Shown here in pieces: positions 26,734-35,522 of a stretch of 64,000 nt of DNA; the stretch's first letter is position 1; each line of letters starts with the position of its first letter. The notes below the pieces were generated by a model. That model saw only the letters and a program-made list of their open reading frames with translations. It was not told the DNA's origin and did not search any database. Source of the stretch: Streptomyces sp. H27-C3 (lineage in GTDB: Bacteria > Actinomycetota > Actinomycetes > Streptomycetales > Streptomycetaceae); NCBI RefSeq assembly GCF_030063415.1, contig NZ_JASITA010000017.1, positions 62,001 to 126,000 of the forward strand, given 5' to 3'. The translations under genes and the position numbers were made by a program.

Positions 26734-29700
26734 GTGCAGCTCGGGGGCAGGAGGAGCGCGACCGCAGTCGCCATGGCCGTGATGAGCGGACTGCTCGGCG
26801 GTGCGAACGGGGCGTTCGCCGCTCCACAGCCCGATCCCGGCACGCCACCCGCAGCGCCGCCGGTCACCACGCAGGACCGCGAGAGCGACACCGCGCTGCC
26901 CCCCGTATGGCCGCGTCCGCAGACGATCCGGGCGGCGGGACAGGCCGTCCCGGTGGGCCGGGACGTGGTGCTGCTCGCGGACCCGGACGCCGACCCGCAC
27001 GCCCTGCGGGCACTCGAAGAGCTGCTGCGTACGGCGGGTGCACGGAGCGTCACCACTGCCGCGCCCGGCGGCCCGCTGCCCGCCGCGGGACTCGTCGTAC
27101 GGGCGCAGGGCACCGGCGCGCAGGACGCGCTGCGCGCCCTGCGCGCACCCGAGCGCGCCGATCTGCCGCCCGGCGGCTACCGCATCGCTGTCGGCCAGGT
27201 CGCGGGGCGGGACACGGTCGCCATCGAAGGTGTCGGCGACGACGGCCTCTTCCACGCCGTGCAGACCCTGCGCCAGCTGGTGCGGGGCGAGGACCGGAGC
27301 GGCGGCGTGACCCGGCCGAAGGAGATCGCGGGGGCCCTCGTGCGCGACTGGCCGGGAACGGCCGTACGCGGGATGACGGAGGGCTTCTACGGGCAGCCGT
27401 GGACGCGCGAGCAGCGCCTCGCACAGCTCGACTTCATGGGCCGCACCAAGCAGAACCGGTACCTCTACGCGCCCGGCGACGACCCGTACCGCCAGGCGCG
27501 CTGGCGCGACCCCTACCCGGCGGACAAGCGCGCCGACTTCCGCGCCCTCGCCGAGCGGGCCCGCGGCAGTCATGTGACGCTCGGCTGGGCGGTGGCCCCC
27601 GGGCAGTCGATGTGCATGTCGTCGGACAACGACATCAAGGCGCTGAACCGCAAGTTCGAAGCGATGTGGGCGCTGGGGGTGCGCACCTTCCAGCTCCAGT
27701 TCCAGGACGTCAGCTACAGCGAGTGGCACTGCGGACAGGACTCCGAGACCTTCGGCTCCGGCCCCGAGGCCGCGGCGAAGGCCCACGCGCGCGTGGCCAA
27801 CGCGGTGGCGCAGTATCTGGCGGAGCGCCACCCCGGCGCGGAGCCGCTTTCCGTGATGCCGACGGAGTTCTACCAGGACGGCACGACGGACTACCGGCGT
27901 GCTCTCGCCGCGCAGCTGGACGGCGGTGTGCACGTGGCGTGGACGGGCGTCGGGGTCGTGCCAAGGACGATCACGGGCCGCGAACTGGCCGGTGCGCGCT
28001 CCGCGTTCAGGCATCCGCTGGTCACCATGGACAACTATCCGGTCAACGACTACGCGCAGGACCGCATTTTCCTCGGCCCCTACATGGGCCGTGAGCCCGC
28101 CGTGGCGACAGGTTCGTCGGTGCTCCTCGCCAACGCCATGGAGCAGGCCGCCGCCTCGCGCATCCCACTGTTCACGGCCGCCGACTACGCCTGGAACCCG
28201 CGGGGTTACCAGCCGCAGGAGTCGTGGCAGGCGGCGATCGACGACCTGGCGGGCGCCGACCCGCAGGCCCGCGAGGCGATGCGGGCGCTGGCCGGCAATG
28301 ACGCCTCGTCCGTGCTGGGCGGCGAGGAGTCCGCCTATCTGCGTCCGCTGATCGACGACTTCTGGCGGACGCACAGCAGCGTCGACGCGGCCGCGAAGGC
28401 CGCGGCAGCCAAGAAGCTGCGCGCCGCGTTCACGGTGATGCGTGAGACACCGCTGCGGCTCCAGGACGCGGCTGACGGCGCGTTCGACGACGAAGTAAAG
28501 CCATGGATCGAGCAGTTGGCGCGCTACGGCACCGCGGGCGAGCTCTCCGTCGATCTGCTCCAGGCCCAGGCGCGCGGCGACGGCGACGCCGCCTGGCGCG
28601 CCTCACTCGACCTGGACGCGATACGCGGCTCGCTCAAGGCGGAGGACCGGGTGACCGTCGGCAAGGGCGCCCTGGACGTCTTCCTGACGAAGGCGGGCAA
28701 GGAGGCCGACGCCTGGACCGGTGCGGACCGCAAGAGCGGCACCGTCTCCGAGGGCCCAGGTTCGTACACCGTGCGGCTGGGCCGCGCCCGCCCGGTCGAG
28801 GCGCTGACGGCGATGACGGAGCCAGGTACGGGCGAGGGTGCGGCCGTCGAGACCCATGTCCCCGGCGAGGGCTGGCGGCGCGCGGGCACGCTCTCCGCGA
28901 GCGGCTGGACGCAAACGGACGCCGGGGGCGCGCGGGTCGATGCCGTGCGCCTGACCTGGACCGGAACAGGAGCGGGCACCGGGAGCGCGAACAGCGGCGG
29001 GAGCGCCCCCGTTGTGCACCGGGTGGTGCCCTGGTTCGCCGACGAGCCCCGCGCCGAGCTCAGCCTCGAACGCGCCGAGACGGACGCGGAGATCGGCGGA
29101 GATCCGCAGCGGGTCGAGGTGGCGCTGACCGGACAGCGCCCCGCCGATGTGCGCGGCAGGCTCACGACCAAGGCGCCCAAGGGCATCAAGGTGCGAGCTC
29201 CGAAGACCACGACGGTGCCGCGCGGCACCCGCACCACGGTCCCCCTCGACATCACCATCGACAAGGCCGTACCGGCGGGCGAGTACACGGTGCCCGTCGC
29301 CTTCGACGGCGAGCAGAGCACTCTGACGGTGCGTGCGGCCCCGCAGACCGCCGACGCCGATCTGGTCCGCGGCGAAGGCGCGAGGATCTCCTCGTCCGGC
29401 GACGAGACGACCGACTTCCCGGCCGGCGCCGCGGGCGACGGCGACCCGGAGACCCGTTGGACGTCCCCCATCGGCCGCTCCGCGTGGTGGCAGGCCGAAC
29501 TGGCGCAGCCGGTACGGCTCGGCCAGGTCGTACTGCACTGGCAGGAGGCGTACGCGAAGAAGTACCGCGTCCAGGTGTCGGCGGACGGCCGCAACTGGCG
29601 CACGGCGGCCACCGTCCGCGACGGCAGGGGCGGGCGCGAGGAGGTCAGGATGGACGCGAAGGATGTCCGCTTCGTCCGGGTCCAGTGCGACGAGCGGGCG

Positions 29701-29751
29701 CTGCCGTTCGGCTACTCACTGTTCGGCGTGGAGGCGTACGCCGTGAAGTAG
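26734..29751 (+). CDS. Secreted GH84-type beta-N-acetylglucosaminidase with C-terminal F5/8 (CBM32-like) domain
   Basis: A 1005-residue exported protein. GTG 26734 follows GAGGAGA; signal peptide with cleavage near GAFA|APQ. N-terminal GH84 accessory domain (about 60-210), then the catalytic barrel beginning RGMTEGFYGQPWTREQR. Blocks collinear with clostridial NagJ: VAWTGVGVV, DNYPVNDY, FTAADYAWNP. The catalytic pair is Gln324-Asp325 (LQFQDVSYSEWHC) where NagJ has Asp-Asp. Helical region, a beta domain with NPCBM/NEW3-like features (about 790-880), and a galactose-binding-like F5/8 domain at the C terminus (DGDPETRWTSP to SLFGVEAYAVK). Probably acts on GlcNAc-bearing polymers outside the cell; adjacent to malQ and near the csn operon. 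Confidence 0.88.
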   Translation: MQLGGRRSATAVAMAVMSGLLGGANGAFAAPQPDPGTPPAAPPVTTQDRESDTALPPVWPRPQTIRAAGQAVPVGRDVVLLADPDADPHALRALEELLRTAGARSVTTAAPGGPLPAAGLVVRAQGTGAQDALRALRAPERADLPPGGYRIAVGQVAGRDTVAIEGVGDDGLFHAVQTLRQLVRGEDRSGGVTRPKEIAGALVRDWPGTAVRGMTEGFYGQPWTREQRLAQLDFMGRTKQNRYLYAPGDDPYRQARWRDPYPADKRADFRALAERARGSHVTLGWAVAPGQSMCMSSDNDIKALNRKFEAMWALGVRTFQLQFQDVSYSEWHCGQDSETFGSGPEAAAKAHARVANAVAQYLAERHPGAEPLSVMPTEFYQDGTTDYRRALAAQLDGGVHVAWTGVGVVPRTITGRELAGARSAFRHPLVTMDNYPVNDYAQDRIFLGPYMGREPAVATGSSVLLANAMEQAAASRIPLFTAADYAWNPRGYQPQESWQAAIDDLAGADPQAREAMRALAGNDASSVLGGEESAYLRPLIDDFWRTHSSVDAAAKAAAAKKLRAAFTVMRETPLRLQDAADGAFDDEVKPWIEQLARYGTAGELSVDLLQAQARGDGDAAWRASLDLDAIRGSLKAEDRVTVGKGALDVFLTKAGKEADAWTGADRKSGTVSEGPGSYTVRLGRARPVEALTAMTEPGTGEGAAVETHVPGEGWRRAGTLSASGWTQTDAGGARVDAVRLTWTGTGAGTGSANSGGSAPVVHRVVPWFADEPRAELSLERAETDAEIGGDPQRVEVALTGQRPADVRGRLTTKAPKGIKVRAPKTTTVPRGTRTTVPLDITIDKAVPAGEYTVPVAFDGEQSTLTVRAAPQTADADLVRGEGARISSSGDETTDFPAGAAGDGDPETRWTSPIGRSAWWQAELAQPVRLGQVVLHWQEAYAKKYRVQVSADGRNWRTAATVRDGRGGREEVRMDAKDVRFVRVQCDERALPFGYSLFGVEAYAVK

Positions 29752-29784
29752 CGGCAGCCGGGAAGTGGCAGCGGCCGGGCAGCG

Positions 29785-29812
29785 GCGACAGACGGGCAGC
29801 GACAGACGGGCA
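29785..29812. repeat. 14-bp tandem duplication
   Basis: GCGACAGACGGGCA occurs twice without a gap (29785-29798, 29799-29812) in the gap between the convergent GH84 and HNH genes. Looks like a replication-slippage product. Confidence 0.75.
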
Positions 29813-29832
29813 GGGGGCAGATGACAAAGGCC

Positions 29833-29863
29833 CGGATCCTCAGGCGGAAACGCCGTCGATCCG
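29833..29863. terminator. Hairpin at the 3' ends of the GH84 and HNH genes
   Basis: CGGATC (29833-29838) pairs with GATCCG (29858-29863), enclosing GGCG-GAAA-CGCC (29843-29854), a stable GNRA-type tetraloop. The right part overlaps the last HNH codons. Probable two-way terminator. Confidence 0.55.
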
Positions 29864-30376
29864 AGCCATCACATCGTCCGCGCCGAACGGCTGCAGGTAG
29901 GGCAGCCAGCGCGGGTCCCTATGCCCGGTCCCGATGATGCGCCAGGCGAGACCGGACGGCGGCGCGGGTTGATGGCGCAGCCGCCAGCCCAGTTCCAGCA
30001 GATGCCGGTCCGCCTTGACGTGATTGCAGCGGCGGCAGGCCGCCACCACGTTCTCCCAGGCGTGCTGACCGCCGCGGCTGCGCGGAATGACGTGGTCGAC
30101 GCTGGTTGCGACACCACCGCAGTACATGCAGCGGCCGCCGTCCCTGGCGAAGAGCGCACGGCGGGTCAGCGGAACAGGCCCCCGGTAGGGGACCCGCACG
30201 AACCTCTTCAGCCGTACGACGCTGGGCGCCGGGATGACGAGGGTCGCGCTGTGCATGAAGGCGCCGGATTCCTCTAGGCAGACGGCCTTGTTCTCAAGGA
30301 CGAGGATGAGCGCGCGGCGGAGCGGTACGACGCCGAGCGGCTCGTACGACGCATTGAGGACAAGGACATGCGGCAC
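29840..30376 (-). CDS. HNH endonuclease-family protein
   Basis: A 178-residue protein common to actinobacteria. The first half is a beta-rich domain (VLVLNASYEPLGVVPLRRALILVLENKAVCLE); the second is an HNH zinc-finger nuclease: CMYCG, then VDHVIPRSRGGQHAWENVVAACRRCNHVK, with four Cys for structural zinc and the catalytic His in DHVIPRSRGG. GTG 30376 has an AGGAGG ribosome site. Widely conserved single-copy gene; the cellular DNA target is unknown. Confidence 0.88.
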   Translation of the reverse strand: MPHVLVLNASYEPLGVVPLRRALILVLENKAVCLEESGAFMHSATLVIPAPSVVRLKRFVRVPYRGPVPLTRRALFARDGGRCMYCGGVATSVDHVIPRSRGGQHAWENVVAACRRCNHVKADRHLLELGWRLRHQPAPPSGLAWRIIGTGHRDPRWLPYLQPFGADDVMARIDGVSA

Positions 30377-30642
30377 GGATGCCTCCTGTTACGCCGGCGG
30401 CGCGTGGCTCGCGCCGGGACGATCTGCTCTCAGTCTCCCCTCATGGCTGGTCGCAGCGCCACCACGTCCGGGTAACGGGCTCGGAGTGTTTTCGACCACA
30501 CGGGGGACGCGACGGGAGCGCACCCGGGCCGAGCCCAATAGTTCCCCGGGTGAGGCTTGTCTCTCCCCCCCTGCACCGCACCGGACCGAGGGTGATGCCC
30601 CGTTAGTGTGGTTGGTCTGCTGTCGCCGCGCCTGGAGGTACC

Positions 30643-31701
30643 GTGTTCCTGTCCGCCCTGTCGGCCGCCGAACCGACGCCCGACCCCGTCACCCTCGACG
30701 AGGCCACGGAGAGGGCGAACAACGCCGCGGGCTGGGTGGAGGAGAACTGGTCCACCTGGCTGAGTGTCGGCCTGCGCATCCTGCTGATCGTGCTCATCGC
30801 CACCGTGCTGCGTACGGTCATCCGCCGCTCCCTCACCAAGCTGATAGCGCGCATGAACCGCAGCGCGCAGGCCGTCGAGGGCACCGCGCTCGGCGGGCTG
30901 CTGGTCAACGCCGAGCGGCGCCGCCAGCGCTCCGAGGCGATCGGGTCGGTGCTGCGGTCCGTCGCGTCGTTCCTGATCCTGGGCACGGCCGCCCTGATGG
31001 TGCTGGGCGCGCTCAACATCAACCTGGGCCCACTGCTCGCCTCGGCGGGCGTCGCGGGTGTGGCCCTCGGTTTCGGCGCGCGCAACCTCGTCACCGACTT
31101 CCTCTCCGGCGTCTTCATGATCCTGGAGGACCAGTACGGCGTCGGGGACAGCATCGACGCGGGGGTGGCGTCCGGCGAGGTCATCGAGGTGGGGCTGCGC
31201 GTGACCAAGTTGCGCGGCGACAACGGCGAGATCTGGTACGTACGCAACGGTGAGATCAAGCGCATCGGCAACCTGAGCCAGGGCTGGGCCACGGCCGGCG
31301 TCGACGTCCAGGTGCGCCCGACCGAGGATCTGGACCATGTCCGCAAGGTGATCGTCGAGGTCGCCGAGGAGCTCGCCAAGGCCGATCCGTGGAACGAGCT
31401 GCTGTGGGGCCCGGTCGACGTGCTCGGTCTGGACTCGGTGCTCCTTGAGTCGATGACCGTGCGAATCACCGCGAAGACGATGCCGGGCAAGGCGCTCGGG
31501 GTGGAGCGCGAGCTGCGCTGGCGGATCAAGCAGGCCTTCGACAGGGAGGGCATACGCATCGTCGGCGGCCCGGTGGCCGTCGAGCAGGCGAGCACTCCGC
31601 CCGCCGATCCCACCGCGGCGCCCTCCGCCCTGGCCAGCCCCACCTCGCCGCAGTCCCTCGCGGCGTCCCCGATACCGCCGCCCACGAACCTCTCGAAGTA
31701 G
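30643..31701 (+). CDS. MscS-family mechanosensitive channel
   Basis: A 352-residue membrane protein. Three hydrophobic helices (about 41-60, 107-128, 131-160); the third is the pore helix LLASAGVAGVALGFGARNLVTDFLSGVFMILEDQYGVGDSID, the MscS signature. A cytoplasmic beta domain follows (VTKLRGDNGEIWYVRNGEIKRIGNLSQGWATAGVDVQV). The tail is Pro/Ser/Ala-rich. GTG 30643 has GGAGG at the right distance. It should release solutes on osmotic downshock. Confidence 0.92.
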   Translation: MFLSALSAAEPTPDPVTLDEATERANNAAGWVEENWSTWLSVGLRILLIVLIATVLRTVIRRSLTKLIARMNRSAQAVEGTALGGLLVNAERRRQRSEAIGSVLRSVASFLILGTAALMVLGALNINLGPLLASAGVAGVALGFGARNLVTDFLSGVFMILEDQYGVGDSIDAGVASGEVIEVGLRVTKLRGDNGEIWYVRNGEIKRIGNLSQGWATAGVDVQVRPTEDLDHVRKVIVEVAEELAKADPWNELLWGPVDVLGLDSVLLESMTVRITAKTMPGKALGVERELRWRIKQAFDREGIRIVGGPVAVEQASTPPADPTAAPSALASPTSPQSLAASPIPPPTNLSK

Positions 31702-31736
31702 CGGCGCCCCTACGACGTAACAGCGGCTCTCCGCGA

Positions 31737-31773
31737 CGCCCCCGCAGGTAACGCTTTGGTTGCCGCGGGGGCG
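31737..31773 (+). terminator. Hairpin terminator after the MscS gene
   Basis: CGCCCCCGC (31737-31745) with GCGGGGGCG (31765-31773), and an inner GGTAAC/GTTGCC pairing, loop GCTTTG. It isolates the csn promoter just downstream. Confidence 0.75.
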
Positions 31774-31790
31774 CTGTACGTTGACGGCTA

Positions 31791-31819
31791 TTGACGGCCA
31801 CCTTGCGGGCGTCTTACGT
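31791..31819 (+). promoter_or_regulatory. Probable csnR promoter
   Basis: TTGACG (31791-31796), 17-base spacer, TTACGT (31814-31819): close to the housekeeping sigma consensus. The -35 lies in a tandem pair of TTGACGGC units (31781 and 31791). The operator follows immediately downstream. Confidence 0.55.
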
Positions 31820-31832
31820 TCCTTCCACTCAA

Positions 31833-31847
31833 TAGGAAACTTTCCTA
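31833..31847 (+). promoter_or_regulatory. CsnR operator palindrome
   Basis: TAGGAAA-C-TTTCCTA, perfect 7-bp arms around one base, 45 bp before csnR and just after the predicted transcription start. CsnR of S. lividans is reported to bind short AGGAAA/TTTCCT-type palindromes in front of csnR and of the chitosanase gene; the sequence and place match that description (recalled, not searched). Confidence 0.8.
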
Positions 31848-31891
31848 ACAATGATGTTGGACGGGAAGAGCCGAAGGGCAGGTGCAGGGCC

Positions 31892-33121
31892 ATGGCCGGG
31901 ACACCCGGAACTCCGCGCGTTCTGCGTGCGATGAACGACCGTGCCGCCCTGGATCTGCTCCTGGAGCACGGCCCCCTCTCCCGTACGAAGATCGGCAAGC
32001 TGACCGGGCTCTCCAAGCCCACCGCCTCCCAGCTGCTGGTCCGGCTGGAGTCCGCGGGTCTCGTCGTCGCCACCGGCACGACCGAGGGCCGCCCCGGCCC
32101 CAACGCCCAGCTGTACGCCGTCAACGCCCGCGCCGCCCATGTCGCCGGGCTCGATGTGACGCCCCGGCGCATCCGCGCGGCCGTCGCCGACCTCGCGGGC
32201 CAGACGGTCGGAGAGTTCGAACTGCCGACACCGGGGCGCCGCGCGGACAGCGTCGTACGCCAGGTGACGGACGCGCTCGACGGAGCGGTCAAGGCCGCCG
32301 GTCTCACCCGGAGCGAGCTGCACCGCGTCGTCATCGGTACCCCCGGCGCCTTCGACCCCGGCACCGGACGGCTGCGCTACGCCAGCCACCTGCCCGGCTG
32401 GCACTCCCCCGCCCTCCTCGACGAGCTGGCGGCCGTGTTGCCCATGCCCGTCGGGTACGAGAACGACGTGAACCTCGCCGCCGTCGCCGAGCAGCGCCTG
32501 GGCGCGGCCCGCGGCCACGAGAACTTCGTCCTGCTGTGGAGCGAGGAGGGCATCGGCGCGGCCCTGGTCATCGGCGGACGGCTGCACCGAGGCTGGACCG
32601 GTGGCGCCGGCGAGCTCGGCTTCATGCCGGTGCCCGGCACCCCGCTGGTGCGCCAGGTGGCCAAGGCCAACAGCGGCGGCTTCCAGGAACTCGCGGGCTC
32701 GCAGTCGGTGCCCAGGCTCGCCAGGTCGCTCGGGATCGACACCCCCCAGCACCCGTACACCGAGATCGGCGCCGCCCTGCTGGCGCGCGCCGCGGCGGCG
32801 GCCCAGGCGGAGCCGGGCGACGAACAGCCCGGCGACGAACAACTCGCGGAGTTCCTGCGGCAGTACGCCCAGCGGCTCGCCACCGGACTCGCCTCGGTCG
32901 TCGCCGTACTCGACCCCGAACTGATCGTCCTCTCCGGCGCGCTCACGGCCGCCGGCGGGGAGCCACTGCGCTCACTCGTCCAGGCCGAACTCGCCGAACT
33001 GGCCGCGTCGAGGCCCCGCCTCGTCATCGGCGAGGTCCTCCAGCATCCCGTACTGCGAGGCGCTCTGGAGAGCGCGCTCGCGACCTCCCGCGACGAAGTG
33101 TTCGACACTTCCCGCCAGTAG
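31892..33121 (+). CDS. csnR: ROK-family transcriptional repressor (CsnR-like)
   Basis: A 409-residue regulator with an N-terminal winged helix (DRAALDLLLEHGPLSRTKIGKLTGLSKPTASQLLVRLESAGLV) joined to a ROK sugar-kinase-like domain (VAGLDVTPRRIRAAVADL; VVIGTPGAFDPGTG; YENDVNLAAVAEQRLGAARG; GELGFMP). The CxCGxxGCxE zinc motif of NagC-type ROK proteins is not visible. ATG 31892 is preceded by AGGGCAGG. In S. lividans CsnR represses csnR-K and a chitosanase until chitosan oligomers appear; gene order here is the same. Autoregulation through the operator at 31833 is expected. Confidence 0.9.
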   Translation: MAGTPGTPRVLRAMNDRAALDLLLEHGPLSRTKIGKLTGLSKPTASQLLVRLESAGLVVATGTTEGRPGPNAQLYAVNARAAHVAGLDVTPRRIRAAVADLAGQTVGEFELPTPGRRADSVVRQVTDALDGAVKAAGLTRSELHRVVIGTPGAFDPGTGRLRYASHLPGWHSPALLDELAAVLPMPVGYENDVNLAAVAEQRLGAARGHENFVLLWSEEGIGAALVIGGRLHRGWTGGAGELGFMPVPGTPLVRQVAKANSGGFQELAGSQSVPRLARSLGIDTPQHPYTEIGAALLARAAAAAQAEPGDEQPGDEQLAEFLRQYAQRLATGLASVVAVLDPELIVLSGALTAAGGEPLRSLVQAELAELAASRPRLVIGEVLQHPVLRGALESALATSRDEVFDTSRQ

Positions 33122-33196
33122 GCCCCTCCGTCACCCCCCGGCTTCACCGTTCTCCGCGTCCGACCTCACCCTGTCCCTGCCCCTGGGAGCTCCGCC

Positions 33197-34531
33197 ATGC
33201 GCAGAAACCGTCGCCTCACCACCTCGGCCGTCGCCGTCGCCGCCATATCGGTACTCGCCTCCGCGTGTACGGGTTCGTCGGAGACCGCCGCCAACGACGA
33301 CCCGAACGCCAAGACCACGATCACTTTCTGGCACGGCTGGAGCGCCCCCGCCGAGGTCGAGGCGATCAAGGAGAACATCGACCGCTTCGAGAAGGCCCAC
33401 GCGAACATCAAGGTCAAGGCCGTCGGCAACATCACCGACGACAAGCTCAACCAGGCGCTGCGCGCGGGCGGTTCCAACAGCCCCGACGTCGTGTCGTCGT
33501 TCACCACGTCCAACGTCGGCAAGTTCTGCTCGTCCGGTGCCTTCGCCGACCTCCAGCCCTTCATCGACAAGTCCAAGCTGGATCTGGAGAAGACCTTCTC
33601 GAAGGTCCTGCTCGACTACACCCAGTTCGAGGGCAAGCGCTGTGCGATGCCGCTGCTCAGCGACGCGTACGGCCTGTACTACAACAAGGACGCGTTCAAG
33701 GCGGCCGGCATCAAGGCCCCGCCGAAGACGATGTCCGAGCTGGCCACGACCGCGAAGAAGCTGACGAAGACCAAGGGCGACTCGTACGAGCAGCTCGGCT
33801 TCATGCCGAACTACCACGGCTACGAGACGGTCGTCGATCACTACATGTCCTCGTGGGACCACAAGTACTTCGACGAGAACGGCAAGTCGAACATCGCCAA
33901 GGACCCGGCGTTCGCGAAGGCGTTCACGTTCCAGAAGAAGCTCGTCGACGACCTCGGCGGCTACACCAAGCTGGAGAAGTTCCGCACGACCTTCGGTGAC
34001 GAGTTCGGTGCGAAGCACCCCTTCCACACCGGCCAGGTCGCGATGCAGCTGGACGGCGAGTGGCGCCTGGGCATGGCCGAGGACGCCAAGGTTCCCTTCG
34101 AGATCGGTGTCGCGCCGATGCCCGTCGCCGACGAGGAGGCCGAGAGCTACGGCAAGGGCTTCCTGTCCGGCACGATCATGGGCATCGCCCCGGCGAGCAA
34201 GAAGCAGAACGCCGCCTGGGAGTTGGTCAAGTACATGACGACCGACACCAAGGCCGTGGTGGAGTTCGCGAACGGCATCCGCAATGTGCCGTCCACCCTT
34301 GAGGCCCTGAAGTCGCCCGACCTGGACTTCGACCCGCGCTTCAAGACGTTCCTGGAGATCGCGCAGCACCCGAAGTCCAACACCCCCGACGGCGCCGTCA
34401 ACGGCGCGACGTACCAGAACACGATCCAGGACTTCGGCTTCCAGTACGAGAAGAACCTGGAGAAGAACCTGAAGGCCGGTCTGGAAAAGACCGCCAAGCA
34501 GATCGACACCGACATCGCGAAGGCGAAGTAG
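33197..34531 (+). CDS. csnE: Extracellular sugar-binding lipoprotein of the csn ABC transporter
   Basis: A 444-residue family 1 solute-binding protein. Lipoprotein signal SVLASAC with lipid-attachment Cys24, then the mature domain (TITFWHGWSAPAEVEAIKENIDRFEKAHPN-like start and GKRCAMPLLSDAYGLYYNKDAFKAAG). It should capture chitosan or glucosamine oligosaccharides at the cell surface for the two permeases that follow. The ATPase is not in the operon; Streptomyces uses a shared MsiK ATPase for such systems (known), so that is expected here. First gene after csnR, 75 bp apart. Confidence 0.92.
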   Translation: MRRNRRLTTSAVAVAAISVLASACTGSSETAANDDPNAKTTITFWHGWSAPAEVEAIKENIDRFEKAHANIKVKAVGNITDDKLNQALRAGGSNSPDVVSSFTTSNVGKFCSSGAFADLQPFIDKSKLDLEKTFSKVLLDYTQFEGKRCAMPLLSDAYGLYYNKDAFKAAGIKAPPKTMSELATTAKKLTKTKGDSYEQLGFMPNYHGYETVVDHYMSSWDHKYFDENGKSNIAKDPAFAKAFTFQKKLVDDLGGYTKLEKFRTTFGDEFGAKHPFHTGQVAMQLDGEWRLGMAEDAKVPFEIGVAPMPVADEEAESYGKGFLSGTIMGIAPASKKQNAAWELVKYMTTDTKAVVEFANGIRNVPSTLEALKSPDLDFDPRFKTFLEIAQHPKSNTPDGAVNGATYQNTIQDFGFQYEKNLEKNLKAGLEKTAKQIDTDIAKAK

Positions 34532-34539
34532 ACCTCGCG

Positions 34540-35517
34540 ATGAGCACGCAGAGCACGCAGATCCCACGGAGCTCACAGAGCAGCAACACGCTCCGCACCA
34601 AGCGCAGGAAGGCCGCGCTCCGCACGGCGGCCTTCATGTCGCCCTGGCTGATCGGCTTCACGGTCTTCTTCGCGTACCCGCTGGTCTCCACCGTGTACTT
34701 CTCGTTCATGAAGTACGACGGCTTCGGGGTGCCCCAGTGGAACGGGCTGGCCAACTGGAGTTACGTCTTCAACGACTACCCCATGTTCTGGCCGTCCCTG
34801 CGCAACACCCTGTGGCTCGTGGTCGTCATGGTCTCCTGCCGGGTCCTCTTCGGCCTCGGCATCGGCATGCTGATCACAAAGATCAAAACGGGTACGGGCG
34901 TCTTCCGCACCCTCTTCTACCTGCCGTACCTCGCCCCGCCGGTCGCCGCGACCCTGGGCTTCGTCTTCCTGCTCAACCCGGGGACGGGGCCGGTCAACTC
35001 GATCCTCGGCGACCTGGGGCTGCCCACGCCGGGCTGGTTCAACGACGCCTCGTGGTCCAAGCCGGCGCTCACCACGCTCGCGGTGTGGGGGGTGGGCGAC
35101 CTGATGGTGATCTTCATGGCCGCACTGCTCGACGTACCGAAGGAGCAGTACGAGGCCGCGGAGCTGGACGGTGCGTCCAACTGGCAGCGCTTCCGCTTCG
35201 TGACGCTGCCGAACATCTCGCCCATCGTGATGTTCGCCGTGGTCACCGGCGTGATCCAGGCCATGCAGTACTACACACAGCCACTGGTCGCGGGGAAGGT
35301 CGCCTCCGGCGTCATCGGCAACTCCGGTCAGTCCTTCGAGCCCGGTTATCCCGACAAGTCGACCCTGACCCTGCCGCAGCTGGTCTACAACCTCGGCTTC
35401 CAGCGCTTCGACTACGGCTCCGCCTGCGTCGTCGCGCTCGTCCTGTTCGCCCTGGCCATGTGCTTCACGGCCCTGCTGATGCGGCGACGCGGCGGCCTCC
35501 TCCAGGCAGGTGAGTGA
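34540..35517 (+). CDS. csnF: ABC sugar permease, MalF-type subunit
   Basis: A 325-residue membrane protein with six hydrophobic helices (MSPWLIGFTVFFAYPL first) and the cytoplasmic EAA loop YEAAELDGASNWQRFRFVTLPNI, which contacts the ATPase. It starts 8 bases after csnE and its stop overlaps the region of the csnG start, so the three genes are one unit. Confidence 0.92.
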   Translation: MSTQSTQIPRSSQSSNTLRTKRRKAALRTAAFMSPWLIGFTVFFAYPLVSTVYFSFMKYDGFGVPQWNGLANWSYVFNDYPMFWPSLRNTLWLVVVMVSCRVLFGLGIGMLITKIKTGTGVFRTLFYLPYLAPPVAATLGFVFLLNPGTGPVNSILGDLGLPTPGWFNDASWSKPALTTLAVWGVGDLMVIFMAALLDVPKEQYEAAELDGASNWQRFRFVTLPNISPIVMFAVVTGVIQAMQYYTQPLVAGKVASGVIGNSGQSFEPGYPDKSTLTLPQLVYNLGFQRFDYGSACVVALVLFALAMCFTALLMRRRGGLLQAGE

Positions 35518-35522
35518 CTGTC

